A stretch of 12,649 nucleotides of DNA. Origin: Chloroflexota bacterium (GTDB lineage Bacteria; Chloroflexota; Limnocylindria; Limnocylindrales; CSP1-4). The stretch is taken from positions 1-12,649 of the forward strand of contig JAJYDP010000073.1 in NCBI GenBank assembly GCA_021777365.1, read 5' to 3'. A program made the translations under genes and the position numbers. Below are positions 1 through 6,805 of the stretch, piece by piece. Numbering within the stretch: position 1 is the stretch's first letter; each line of letters begins with the position of its first letter. A model generated the notes under the pieces. The model was not told the origin of the DNA, did no database searches, and was given only the letters and a program-made list of their open reading frames with translations.

Positions 1-323
1 CTCGCGTCCCGCCGATAAGAGGTGGAGAGGATGAACTCGACGTTGAGCCCGGCGGTCGCGAGCTTGCGGGCGGCCGCGGCGAGCGCGCCCGGCGCGTCGG
101 CCAGGGCGATCGGGATGACCTCGAGCTCCCGCGCTTCGATGCCGGCCCCACGGAGCGCCCCACGGGCCCCGGCCTCGTCGCTGACGAGGAAGCCGATGAG
201 CCCGGTCCCTTCCTCGGTCAGCCCCGCCAGCGCCGTGATGTTGACGCCGGCCTCGCCCAGGGCCTGACCCAGCCGCGCCAGCTCGCCCGGCCGGTCCTCG
301 GCCGTGACCACAAACGCCTGCAT
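1..323 (-). CDS. Tandem ACT-domain protein, 3' end cut by window edge
   Basis: The reading frame starts at the ATG at 323-321 and stays open to the left edge, giving 107 visible residues and no stop. Residues about 1-66 form a classic ACT fold: the segment RPGELARLGQALGEAGVNI at residues 11-29 carries the conserved small-ligand (amino-acid) loop. A second ACT repeat begins near residue 67, with DAPGALAAAARKLATAGLNV at residues 76-95. Stand-alone double-ACT proteins of about 140 residues are common and are thought to sense amino acids, but the ligand cannot be read from this sequence. The start is supported by GGAGGAGG seven bases upstream. The gene is divergent from the SRPBCC gene across a 282-bp gap. 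Because the end is missing, a larger regulatory protein with further domains cannot be excluded. Confidence 0.8.
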   Translation of the reverse strand, partial: MQAFVVTAEDRPGELARLGQALGEAGVNITALAGLTEEGTGLIGFLVSDEAGARGALRGAGIEARELEVIPIALADAPGALAAAARKLATAGLNVEFILSTSYRRDA

Positions 324-330
324 GGCGATG

Positions 331-338
331 CCTCCTCC
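331..338 (-). promoter_or_regulatory. Shine-Dalgarno of the ACT gene
   Basis: On the minus strand this reads GGAGGAGG, an extended anti-16S match seven bases before the ATG at 323. It fixes the start of the truncated ACT gene. Confidence 0.8.
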
Positions 339-592
339 GCCCGGGGCACGGATCTCGGCGTGGACCCGGCGGCCGCGGGTCGGAGCCTCATGGTACGCGC
401 AACGACGCTGGCACCCGCACACCATCGCGGGATCGTGCCCCCGCCCCGCGAGTCGCGCCCCTGCGCAGCGTGCCCACCAGGCGCTTCGCGTCGAACGGCA
501 CTGGCGTTGCACGGTGGACGAGGCGAAGACTGGCGGCCCACGGGGATGCAGGGGCAGGCGCTCCTGTCGGACGTCGGTTGCAGCGTGCGGGC

Positions 593-600
593 AGGGGGGA
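593..600 (+). promoter_or_regulatory. Shine-Dalgarno that sets the SRPBCC start
   Basis: AGGGGGGA lies five bases before the ATG at 606. The frame is open upstream to an ATG at 360, but the upstream stretch has the composition of non-coding GC-rich DNA and no family similarity, so this site decides in favour of 606. Confidence 0.65.
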
Positions 601-605
601 GTGAC

Positions 606-1046
606 ATGGATGTGCATCGGTCGATCGAGATCGCCGCGCCACCGGAGCGGGTCTGGCCGCTCCTGGTCGAGCCGGACAAGGTCCTGGGCTGGTACGTCAC
701 GCTCAACGAGTTCCGGTATCTCGACGAAGGACAGCGGGGCCCCGGCGCGCACGTGCACGTCGAGGAACGGGCGGTCGGGCCGCTGCTGAAGATTGACTTC
801 GAGACCATCGAGTGGATCGAGAACCGGGTGCTCGCGTTTCACATGACGTCGGGCTCGGGAGTCAAGGCGTATGACCAGCGGTGGAGCCTGGAGCCCGTCA
901 CGACCGGTTGCCGGTTCACCTTCGACGAGCATGTGGAGTTGCCCTTCGGGGTGCTCGGCAAGCTGCTGGGCGCCGTGGGGCAGCGGACCTCCGAGGCGCA
1001 CGTGACGGAGATGTTGACCAGGCTGAAGGGACTCGCCGAGGCCTGA
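606..1046 (+). CDS. SRPBCC family (START/polyketide-cyclase-like) protein
   Basis: A 146-residue protein of the usual length for single-domain SRPBCC proteins (START/Bet v1-like helix-grip fold that binds hydrophobic ligands in a cavity). The start is typical of the family: a strand HRSIEIAAPPERVWPLLVEPDKVLGWY at residues 4-30, where the APPERVW turn leads into the first helix. A mid-protein sheet follows (residues 47-110, including QRWSLEPVTTGCRFTFDEHVEL). The long C-terminal helix runs from about 117 to 143. No catalytic residues can be assigned, and members range from polyketide cyclases to toxin and Hsp90-ATPase-activator (AHSA1)-like proteins, so no ligand is proposed. It is followed by a 423-bp gap, so co-transcription with the stress protein downstream is uncertain. 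The family call is firm, the role unknown. Confidence 0.85.
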   Translation: MDVHRSIEIAAPPERVWPLLVEPDKVLGWYVTLNEFRYLDEGQRGPGAHVHVEERAVGPLLKIDFETIEWIENRVLAFHMTSGSGVKAYDQRWSLEPVTTGCRFTFDEHVELPFGVLGKLLGAVGQRTSEAHVTEMLTRLKGLAEA

Positions 1047-1469
1047 TGCACCGTGCGTCCAGCCCGAGGGCAGCGGCGCACCGGAGGTGACGCGAGCGAC
1101 CTCCAATCGCCAGGCCCATGAGGCCGAGACCCTGTCGCGCGACAACGCCGTGTTGGGCCCCCTGCTCTCGAATCGAGGCTCGTTGCGGCGCTTGAGCGTC
1201 TCGGCGCGATCGCCGGTCACCGTGGCGCGATGGTGGGCAACCTGAGAGGTATGGCCCTCCCTCAGGCTCCTGTTCCCACCACACCGCGCCCTCGTTCCAG
1301 CGGGGCGCTTCGGTGTCGTCATCCGGCGTTCCGGCCGGGTCCTGGCGGCGCGAAACCTGCTTCGTTCGCGCACAGCGAGCTGCGCCGGCGGCGCGAGGGT
1401 CCTCGACGTGTTCGTTACCCTAGGCAACAGGCACCCGGCCGTCGGCGGGCCCAGAGGAGGGTGGACTCG
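1047..1469 (+). other. 423-bp intergenic region upstream of the stress protein
   Basis: I find no convincing gene here. A 52-codon frame (1087-1245) exists but has no recognisable features. At the end of that frame CCTGAG (1241-1246) and CTCAGG (1261-1266) can pair around a 14-nt loop, without a T-run after it. A -10-like TACCCT sits at 1416-1421, which would give a leader of about 40 nt ending in the strong Shine-Dalgarno at 1454. No matching -35 hexamer is evident. The region is long for this compact window, so it may hold the regulation of the stress gene or a small RNA, but nothing seen proves either. Confidence 0.4.
1454..1461 (+). promoter_or_regulatory. Shine-Dalgarno that sets the universal stress protein start
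   Basis: GAGGAGGG lies eight bases before the ATG at 1470. The frame is open further upstream to 1230, but the USP fold begins exactly with the MFKRILVAVDGS strand at 1470, so this site and the homology agree. Confidence 0.85.
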
Positions 1470-1904
1470 ATGTTCAAGCGGATTCTCGTTGCGGTGGACG
1501 GCAGCCACCATGCCCGGCAGGCCGCCCTGACCGCCGCCGGGTGCGCCCGAGAGATGGGCGCGACGCTGACGCTGCTCACGGTGTACCACGAGCCGCCCGG
1601 CTTCGAGGGCGAGCCAGGGTACTCGGAGGATCTCGAGGCGGCCATCCGGCGGGCCCAGGTGATCCTGGATGAGGAGGCGGCCGCCGTCGAGGCGGCGGGC
1701 GGCCCCACCGTGCGGAAGGACGCGCTGGGTGCGGGGCAACCAGCGCCGGCCATCCTCGATGCGGCCGCCTCGGGCCAGTACGACCTGCTGGTGATGGGCA
1801 CGCGCGGGCTCGGACGGCTGCAGAGCGTGCTGCTCGGGTCGGTGTCGGCGCAGGTCGCGGCCCACAGCGCCATCCCCGTCCTCATCGTGCACGGCGCCGA
1901 GTAG
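1470..1904 (+). CDS. Universal stress protein (UspA family), ATP-binding type
   Basis: A 144-residue single-domain universal stress protein, standard length. The N-terminal strand MFKRILVAVDGS (residues 1-12) with Asp10, and the C-terminal nucleotide motif G-x2-G-x9-G-S (Gly110, Gly113, Gly123, Ser124 in MGTRGLGRLQSVLLGS), are intact, so this is the ATP-binding subclass rather than the non-binding UspA type. The last strand IPVLIVHG (residues 135-142) closes the alpha/beta fold. Such proteins dimerise and act in survival of starvation, oxidative or redox stress, often without a known partner. It precedes mgsA by 68 bp on the same strand. Together they suggest a stress or carbon-overflow cluster, which is inference from context only. 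Confidence 0.95.
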   Translation: MFKRILVAVDGSHHARQAALTAAGCAREMGATLTLLTVYHEPPGFEGEPGYSEDLEAAIRRAQVILDEEAAAVEAAGGPTVRKDALGAGQPAPAILDAAASGQYDLLVMGTRGLGRLQSVLLGSVSAQVAAHSAIPVLIVHGAE

Positions 1905-1972
1905 GATCCGCCGGCGACCGGGATCGCCTCCGCCGCCGCGCGAGCCCCGCCATCCTTTGAAGGAGAGACGGC

Positions 1973-2437
1973 ATGAAGCGCAGGCTGGACGTTCGCAAGC
2001 AGATCGGGCTGGTGGCCCATGACAACAAGAAGCAGGACCTGGTCGAGTGGGCCCGCTACAACCGGCTCCTGCTGGCGCAGCACGACCTGTTCGCCACGGG
2101 AACCACCGGCGCGCTCCTCGAACGCGAGCTCGAGATCCCCGTGACCAAGCTCCAGTCGGGTCCGCTCGGTGGCGACCTCCAGGTCGGCGCCATGATCGCG
2201 GATGGGACCATCGATTTCCTGGTGTTCTTCTGGGATCCCCTCGAGCCGCAACCGCACGACCCGGACGTCAAGGCGCTCCTGCGGATCGCGGTCGTGTGGA
2301 ACATCCCGGTCGCGTGCAACCGGGCGACGGCCGACTTCATGATCTCGTCACCCCTCATGTCGGACGGGTACGAGCGGCACCTCCCGGATTACACCGAGCA
2401 CCTGACGCGCGAGATCCACGCCGGCAACACACCCTGA
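1973..2437 (+). CDS. mgsA: Methylglyoxal synthase
   Basis: A 154-residue cytosolic enzyme, close to the size of the E. coli protein. It converts dihydroxyacetone phosphate to methylglyoxal and phosphate, a bypass of lower glycolysis used when phosphate is short or sugar phosphates build up. All active-site positions known for the E. coli enzyme are present at a constant offset of three: His16, Asp17, the catalytic Asp68 (in GPLGGDLQVG), Asp88, His95 and Asp98 (in FFWDPLEPQPHDPDVKALL). The phosphate-loop motif TGTTG is at residues 42-46. AAGGAGAG at 1960-1967 precedes the ATG by five bases. It lies 68 bp after the stress protein and convergent with the exporter gene. No glyoxalase gene lies in the window to detoxify the product. 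Confidence 0.97.
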   Translation: MKRRLDVRKQIGLVAHDNKKQDLVEWARYNRLLLAQHDLFATGTTGALLERELEIPVTKLQSGPLGGDLQVGAMIADGTIDFLVFFWDPLEPQPHDPDVKALLRIAVVWNIPVACNRATADFMISSPLMSDGYERHLPDYTEHLTREIHAGNTP

Positions 2438-2476
2438 CCGCCGGCCGCCGTCCCGCGGCGCGGAACGGATCAACGG

Positions 2477-2518
2477 CGCGGCTGCGCGACGCGGCGGCGT
2501 TCTCGACGCGCAGCCGCG
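2477..2518. terminator. Perfect 12-bp inverted repeat between convergent genes
   Basis: CGCGGCTGCGCG (2477-2488) and CGCGCAGCCGCG (2507-2518) are exact reverse complements around an 18-nt loop. The repeat sits in the 96-bp gap between the 3' ends of mgsA (plus) and the exporter gene (minus). A very stable hairpin placed there is best explained as a bidirectional transcription terminator. Neither side has a clear T-run, so termination would be of the hairpin-only type seen in high-GC bacteria. Confidence 0.6.
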
Positions 2519-2533
2519 GCAGGCTCCGCTCGC

Positions 2534-4204
2534 CTACTCGCCCGCCTCCGCGCGGACCGGCACCAGGTTCCCCTCCACGCTCGCCTCCACGTGCTGCGCT
2601 GCGTGCGTTGCCCGCAGTGGGAGCTCGTGGAGGAACACGGCGGCCGCGGAGGCAATGACCGCGGCGCCCACGCCGATCCACATGGAGTTCCCGAGCGCGA
2701 TCGAGAACGCCTGGTGGAAGCCGTCGAGGAAGATGGGCTGGAGCTGCGCCGGGATCTGGGTCAGGAACTGCGTCGCGCTGCTTCCTCCCACGGAGGTCAG
2801 CTCCTGGCCGATGTTGAACCCCGCCGGCGCGGCCGGCGGCACGTACGCCGCCGGGGCACCCGCGGCGATGATCTGGCCGCGCAGCAGTCCCCAGGTCAGG
2901 TTGTTCTCGAAGAGGGTGAAGGCGACGGTCAGCCCCACCGAGGTGCCGATCTGGCGCATCAGGGTGAGGTCGCTGGTGGCCGTGCCGAGCAGCCGGAACG
3001 GGACGGCGTTCTGCACGATCAGGGTGAAGACGGCCATCATCGGACCCACGCCGATGCCGGCCACGACCATCCACAGCCAGAGCGTGGGCGTCGGCGTGTC
3101 GGCGCGCAGGTTCGTGAACAGCACGAGGCCGAAGGCGACCAGCGCCATGGACCCGACGAGGAGCCACTTGTAGCGGCCGGTGCGGCTGACGACCTGGCCG
3201 GAGACCACCGAGCTCGCGATGAGCCCGAACAGGAACGGGAAGAGGTCGTAGCCCGAGGCGGTCGAGCTGGCGTTCTGCACGACCTGGAACCAGAGCGGCA
3301 GGAAGATGATCGCGGTCGCGAAACCGAACGACGCGAGGAACGTGGCGATGCTCGACACCGTGAACGTCCGGTTGCGGAAGAGGTCGAGCGGGATCACCGG
3401 GTCCTCGGCGCGGGTCTCGGCGACGATGAAGGCGGCCAGGAAGGCGATGCCCATGGCGAAGCCGCCCACGACCCCGGGCGCGGTCCAGTCGCCGTTCTCG
3501 GCGATCGTGAGCGCGACGAGCACCGGGACGATGGCGAGCGTGAGGGTCACGACGCCCGGCAGGTCCAGGTTGAAGCGGCTGCCTGCGCGCTTGACGGTCG
3601 GGAGCAGGTGCCAGATGAAGTAGAGCGACACCAGCCCGATCGGCAGGTTGACGTAGAACACCCAGTGCCAGCTCACGTGATCGGTCAGGAACCCGCCCAG
3701 GAAGGGGCCGACCAGGAACGCGATGCCGAACACGGCCCCGAAGAGCCCCTGGTACTTGCCCCGCTCAGCCGGGGTGAAGAGGTCGCCGATCACGGCCAGG
3801 GAGATCGGGAACAGCGCGCCCGCTCCCAGGCCCTGGACGGCACGGAAGAGGATCAGCTGCCACATCGTCTGGCTGAGGCCCGACAGCGCGGAGCCGGCCA
3901 GGAACAGCACGATGCCCGCCATCAGCAACGGCCGCCGGCCGTACAGGTCGGACAGCTTGCCGTAGATCGGGATGGTGACCGTGCTGGTGAGCAGGTAGGC
4001 GGTCACCACCCACGTGTACAGGTCCGCGCCGTTCAGGTCGGTGACGATGCGGGGCAGCACCGGACCCACGATCGTCTGGTCGAGCGCGCTCAGGAACAGC
4101 CCCAGGAGGACTGCGAAGAGGATTTCGAATCGGGCGCGTGGGTTGACCTCGATGGCCGGATGCGTGGCCCCGGAGGAGCCGGAGGTGACCGGCAGGCTTT
4201 CCAT
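2534..4204 (-). CDS. DHA2-family MFS multidrug exporter, 14 TM (EmrB/QacA type)
   Basis: A 556-residue drug:proton antiporter of the DHA2 family, of typical length for 14 membrane helices. The family signatures appear in order: motif D1 LDQTIVGPVLPRI (residues 41-53) in TM1, motif A GKLSDLYGRR (82-91) in the loop after TM2, motif B RAVQGLGAG (121-129) with Arg121, and motif C GIAFLVGPFLGG (160-171) marking an antiporter. Hydrophobic helices continue to about residue 530, with a charged cytosolic tail. AGGAG at 4214-4218 is nine bases before the ATG. It lies 50 bp downstream of the MarR gene in the same direction, so it is probably the repressor's main target and exports a toxic hydrophobic compound. 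The substrate cannot be told from the sequence. Confidence 0.95.
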   Translation of the reverse strand: MESLPVTSGSSGATHPAIEVNPRARFEILFAVLLGLFLSALDQTIVGPVLPRIVTDLNGADLYTWVVTAYLLTSTVTIPIYGKLSDLYGRRPLLMAGIVLFLAGSALSGLSQTMWQLILFRAVQGLGAGALFPISLAVIGDLFTPAERGKYQGLFGAVFGIAFLVGPFLGGFLTDHVSWHWVFYVNLPIGLVSLYFIWHLLPTVKRAGSRFNLDLPGVVTLTLAIVPVLVALTIAENGDWTAPGVVGGFAMGIAFLAAFIVAETRAEDPVIPLDLFRNRTFTVSSIATFLASFGFATAIIFLPLWFQVVQNASSTASGYDLFPFLFGLIASSVVSGQVVSRTGRYKWLLVGSMALVAFGLVLFTNLRADTPTPTLWLWMVVAGIGVGPMMAVFTLIVQNAVPFRLLGTATSDLTLMRQIGTSVGLTVAFTLFENNLTWGLLRGQIIAAGAPAAYVPPAAPAGFNIGQELTSVGGSSATQFLTQIPAQLQPIFLDGFHQAFSIALGNSMWIGVGAAVIASAAAVFLHELPLRATHAAQHVEASVEGNLVPVRAEAGE

Positions 4205-4254
4205 GAAACGTGTCTCCTGGGTGGGGGGTGGGCGCCCGCGCGCGTGGTCTGTGG

Positions 4255-4794
4255 CTATGTGCGAAGTGGACCGGTGGGAACGGTGGAGAGGCGAGGGGAG
4301 AGCTGGTCCGACTCGTCCTCGACGAGGCGGCCCTCCGCGCGGAGTCGTTCCGCGGTGGTGAGGAACTCGCGAATGGCGCGCACGAAGTCGGTGCGCCTCT
4401 GGTCGGTCATGGCGGCGAGCACCTGCCGCAGCTGCTCGGCCCGCATGAACTCGCGGTCCTCCAGCACCCGGCGACCGAGATCGGTGGCGGTGACGAACAC
4501 GACCCGGCGGTCGGTCTCATCGTGAGTGCGGCGCACGAGTCCGCGCTCCTCCATCCGGGACACGATCCCGGTGGCGTTCGAGACGGCGACCTCCAGGATG
4601 TCGGCCAGGCGGCTCATCGCGAGGGGCCCGCTGGCCTCGAGCACCATGAGCACGTGTAGCGCCGTCATGCTGATGTCCTGCCGGCACCACCGGCGGACGT
4701 GAGACGCCCGCTCTCTTGCGATCAGCGCGAGGAGCTCGCTGACAGCAGCGTCGGTGGGGGTGCCGGTGTGAGACGTGGTCGTCGTCGATTCCAT
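4255..4794 (-). CDS. MarR-family transcriptional repressor
   Basis: A 179-residue winged-helix regulator, slightly longer than the usual 140-160 because of a loose N-terminal segment (residues 1-16, Thr/Ser rich) and a charged C-terminal tail (152-179). The dimerisation helix spans roughly 17-36. The winged helix-turn-helix covers about 44-112, with recognition helix VAVSNATGIVSRMEERGLV (69-87) and the wing containing the typical DETDRRVVFVTATDLGRRVL (92-111; Asp95, Arg96, Arg97). MarR proteins bind as dimers to palindromes and are released by phenolic or other drug ligands. It is the first gene of an operon with the DHA2 exporter, and a palindrome overlaps its own promoter, so autoregulation is likely. 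No Shine-Dalgarno is visible before the ATG at 4794, although the homology starts soon after it. Confidence 0.93.
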   Translation of the reverse strand: MESTTTTSHTGTPTDAAVSELLALIARERASHVRRWCRQDISMTALHVLMVLEASGPLAMSRLADILEVAVSNATGIVSRMEERGLVRRTHDETDRRVVFVTATDLGRRVLEDREFMRAEQLRQVLAAMTDQRRTDFVRAIREFLTTAERLRAEGRLVEDESDQLSPRLSTVPTGPLRT

Positions 4795-4815
4795 GCTGCG
4801 TGACGAATGGTTGCT

Positions 4816-4844
4816 TTGCTGGCTCTTATTATGCGCGTCAGCAA
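4816..4844. promoter_or_regulatory. Second inverted repeat flanking the -10 region
   Basis: TTGCTG (4816-4821) and CAGCAA (4839-4844) form a 6-bp inverted repeat with a 17-bp spacer that brackets the -10 box of the marR promoter. It could be a second regulator site or a leader hairpin around the transcription start. It is weaker evidence than the palindrome over the -35 box. Confidence 0.25.
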
Positions 4845-4855
4845 GGTTATGTCAA
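4826..4855 (-). promoter_or_regulatory. Sigma70-like promoter of the marR-exporter operon
   Basis: On the minus strand a perfect -35 TTGACA (4855-4850) is followed after 16 bp by CATAAT (4833-4828), or after 18 bp by TAATAA (4831-4826). This is the only near-consensus bacterial promoter I see in the window and lies in a conspicuous AT-rich patch. Transcription would begin around 4820, giving a leader of about 25 nt before the marR ATG at 4794. Confidence 0.65.
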
Positions 4856-4861
4856 GCATAA
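4847..4861. promoter_or_regulatory. Candidate MarR operator overlapping the -35 box
   Basis: TTATGTCAAGCATAA is a 15-bp palindrome with 5-bp arms (TTATG/CATAA) and a 5-bp centre. It covers the TTGACA -35 element of the marR promoter. The position and size suit binding by a MarR dimer that blocks RNA polymerase. Assignment rests on symmetry and position alone. Confidence 0.45.
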
Positions 4862-4994
4862 GTATCGGTGCGCGCTGCGGGAAACGAAGAGATCGTGGCC
4901 CTGGCCGGCCTGGCACCACGTGCGTCTCGACGCTCCGGACCCCCAGCCGGCGGTAGACCGGCCCGCCCGGGGGGTTCGCCGCGCAGCCTCAGGG

Positions 4995-6686
4995 TCAGTC
5001 CAGCGTGACCCGCTGGTGCCAGTGCGGCACGAGCGTCTCGAACCCCATGCCGCGGACCTTGGGCTCCAGCGCCTCCTGCGCCTCGGGGTCGCCGTGCACG
5101 ATGAAGACGTGCCGCGGGAACCCGGCGTCCCCGGGACGCTTCCCGGCGGCGAAGGCGCCCAGCCAGGCGAGGAGGCCAGCTTCGTCGGCGTGTGCCGAGA
5201 GGCCACTGATCGAGCGGACCTGGCAGCGCACCACGCGTGTCTCGCCGTCGATGCGGACGGTCTTCGCGCCAGCCTGGAGGTGGGCGCCGAGGGTGCCCAC
5301 GCCCTGGTAGCCCACGAAGAGGAGCACGGCGCCCGGGTCGCCGATCAGCTCGCGCAGATGCCCCAGCACGCGGCCCCCGGTGAGCATCCCGTTCGATGCC
5401 ACGATCATGTAGGGCCGCTTCGCCCTCGAGATGGCCTGCGAATCCTCGAAGTCGCTGGTCACCACCTGGTTCGGGAAATCGAGCGGCGCCTCGTGGCGGG
5501 CCAGCAGGTCGCGGGTCTCCTCGTCCCAGTAGTCGCTGTAGCGGCGATAGATGTCGCTGGCGTGGGAGGCCATCGGCGAGTCGAGGAAGAGCGGCAGGAG
5601 AGGGATCCGTCCCGCGTCCACGAGCCGGTTCAGCTCCCAGACGATCTCCTGCGTCCGGCCGATGGCGAACGACGGCACGAGCAGCACGCCGTCGTGCTCC
5701 GCGACGAGCCGGACCGCCTCGGCCAGGAGACGGACCGCCTCCTCGTGGGGCTCGTGCTCACGGCCGCCATAGGTGGACTCGACGAACACGTAGTCGGCCG
5801 AGGGGATGGGGGTGGGATCGCGCAGGATGGGGGTGTCGACGGGACCGAGGTCGCCGGAGAAGACGAGCGTGCGAGCCGGGTGGTCGGGCCCTGCGTCGAC
5901 CTCGAGCCGGATGATCGCCGAACCCAGGATGTGGCCGGCGTCCAGGAAGGTGGCCGCGATCCCGGGCGCGACCCGCACGCGCTGTCCGTAATCGATGCCA
6001 CGGAACTGGCCGAGGGCGGCGCGCGCCTGGTGCTGATCGTAGAGCGGCTCGTCGATCTCCACCTCGACCTGGGCGGCCCCGGTGAGGATGGCGTGCTCGG
6101 GGTTGGGACGGCCCTTCGGCGTTGCGGCCGGGGGAAGGCTGCCGCCGCTCGTGCTCGGGTGGGTCGCTTGCGCCGGCCCCATGGCGTGTGCCGACTCGTC
6201 CGCCGTCGCCGGCCCGGGCACCGGGATCGGCCCCTCCGCCCCGGCCGGCTCATCCGCCTGCGCCAGCTCGACCTGCGCCTCGATCGCCGCCGCCAGCTCG
6301 CGTTCCTCCACGACGGCCCGGTCGGGATGCCGCCTTGCCCAGCGCGCCTCGCGCTTCGCGAACTCCTCCTGCAGCTTCCCGGAGTCGAGGAGGACGAGCC
6401 CCGCCAGCTCCACGGTCCCGCGCGTGGCGTAGATCGGGCCACGGAACCCTTCGGCGACCACGTGCGGAATCAGCCCGCAGTGATCCAGGTGGGCGTGCGT
6501 CAGGACGATCGCGTCCAGCGACGCCGGGTCGTAGGCGAGGGGGACCCGGTTGCGCACCGACTCGTTCGGGCTGCCTTGGAACATCCCGCAATCGACCAGG
6601 ATCCGGGCGCGGTCGGTCGTCAGGAGGAACTGGGAGCCGGTCACCGTGTTCGCGGCCCCGAGGAAGTGCACGTCCATGCCGCGCAT
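4995..6686 (-). CDS. Beta-CASP metallo-beta-lactamase-fold RNase-like hydrolase
   Basis: A 563-residue protein of the beta-CASP branch (relatives of CPSF-73/Ysh1 and bacterial or archaeal RNA-processing nucleases), longer than the common 430-470. The metal-site motifs are all present: THAHLDHCG (residues 63-71), DAGH (249-252), SGD (277-279), and in the beta-CASP domain the acidic VEST (302-305), FLDSPMA (367-373), SNGMLTGG (431-438) and SAHAD (497-501). The C-terminal RNA-specificity segment holds VHGDPEAQEAL (530-540). This argues for a zinc-dependent RNA endo- or exonuclease in the cytosol. An Ala/Pro-rich insertion (about 125-212) splits the metallo-beta-lactamase domain. Two starts are possible, ATG 6686 or ATG 6677; GGTGG near 6691 is a poor Shine-Dalgarno. 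It is divergent from the rhomboid gene. The target RNA is unknown. Confidence 0.93.
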   Translation of the reverse strand: MRGMDVHFLGAANTVTGSQFLLTTDRARILVDCGMFQGSPNESVRNRVPLAYDPASLDAIVLTHAHLDHCGLIPHVVAEGFRGPIYATRGTVELAGLVLLDSGKLQEEFAKREARWARRHPDRAVVEERELAAAIEAQVELAQADEPAGAEGPIPVPGPATADESAHAMGPAQATHPSTSGGSLPPAATPKGRPNPEHAILTGAAQVEVEIDEPLYDQHQARAALGQFRGIDYGQRVRVAPGIAATFLDAGHILGSAIIRLEVDAGPDHPARTLVFSGDLGPVDTPILRDPTPIPSADYVFVESTYGGREHEPHEEAVRLLAEAVRLVAEHDGVLLVPSFAIGRTQEIVWELNRLVDAGRIPLLPLFLDSPMASHASDIYRRYSDYWDEETRDLLARHEAPLDFPNQVVTSDFEDSQAISRAKRPYMIVASNGMLTGGRVLGHLRELIGDPGAVLLFVGYQGVGTLGAHLQAGAKTVRIDGETRVVRCQVRSISGLSAHADEAGLLAWLGAFAAGKRPGDAGFPRHVFIVHGDPEAQEALEPKVRGMGFETLVPHWHQRVTLD

Positions 6687-6792
6687 CGTGCCACCGGACG
6701 CGCCGGCGCGCGAGCTGCGCGTGCTCGAGGGACAGACGCGTGCCGGCGGGACGAATCAGCCCCGGCGGACCGTGCCCGGCGCCACCAGCCGC

Positions 6793-6798
6793 TACACT
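6793..6798 (+). promoter_or_regulatory. -10-like TACACT before the rhomboid gene
   Basis: TACACT lies seven bases before an ATG at 6806 and 70 bases before the rhomboid GTG. It resembles the TANNNT hexamers found just before other starts in the right half of this window. No -35 match is seen. Confidence 0.35.
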
Positions 6799-6805
6799 CA
6801 GCCGA

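Noticed and set aside
360..605. N-terminal extension of the SRPBCC protein from ATG 360
   Set aside because: The extension is Arg/Pro/Ala-rich without family similarity, and a good Shine-Dalgarno and the fold start both point to ATG 606.
1087..1245. A 52-codon GTG-started frame in the gap before the stress gene
   Set aside because: This length is expected by chance at this GC content, and the peptide has no recognisable feature; it is kept only as a remark in the gap entry.
1230..1469. N-terminal extension of the universal stress protein
   Set aside because: The stress-protein fold begins at 1470 behind a strong Shine-Dalgarno; the upstream part is Arg/Pro-rich.
2591..4525. A 644-codon open frame antisense to the exporter and marR
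   Set aside because: Its translation is an Arg/Glu/Asp/His-rich string without domains, the usual mirror frame of a GC-rich gene. The minus-strand genes have strong family motifs.
4946..4962. GCCGG/CCGGC hairpin after the beta-CASP stop as a terminator
   Set aside because: The arms are only 5 bp in GC-rich DNA and no T-run follows on the minus strand, so it is not distinguishable from background.
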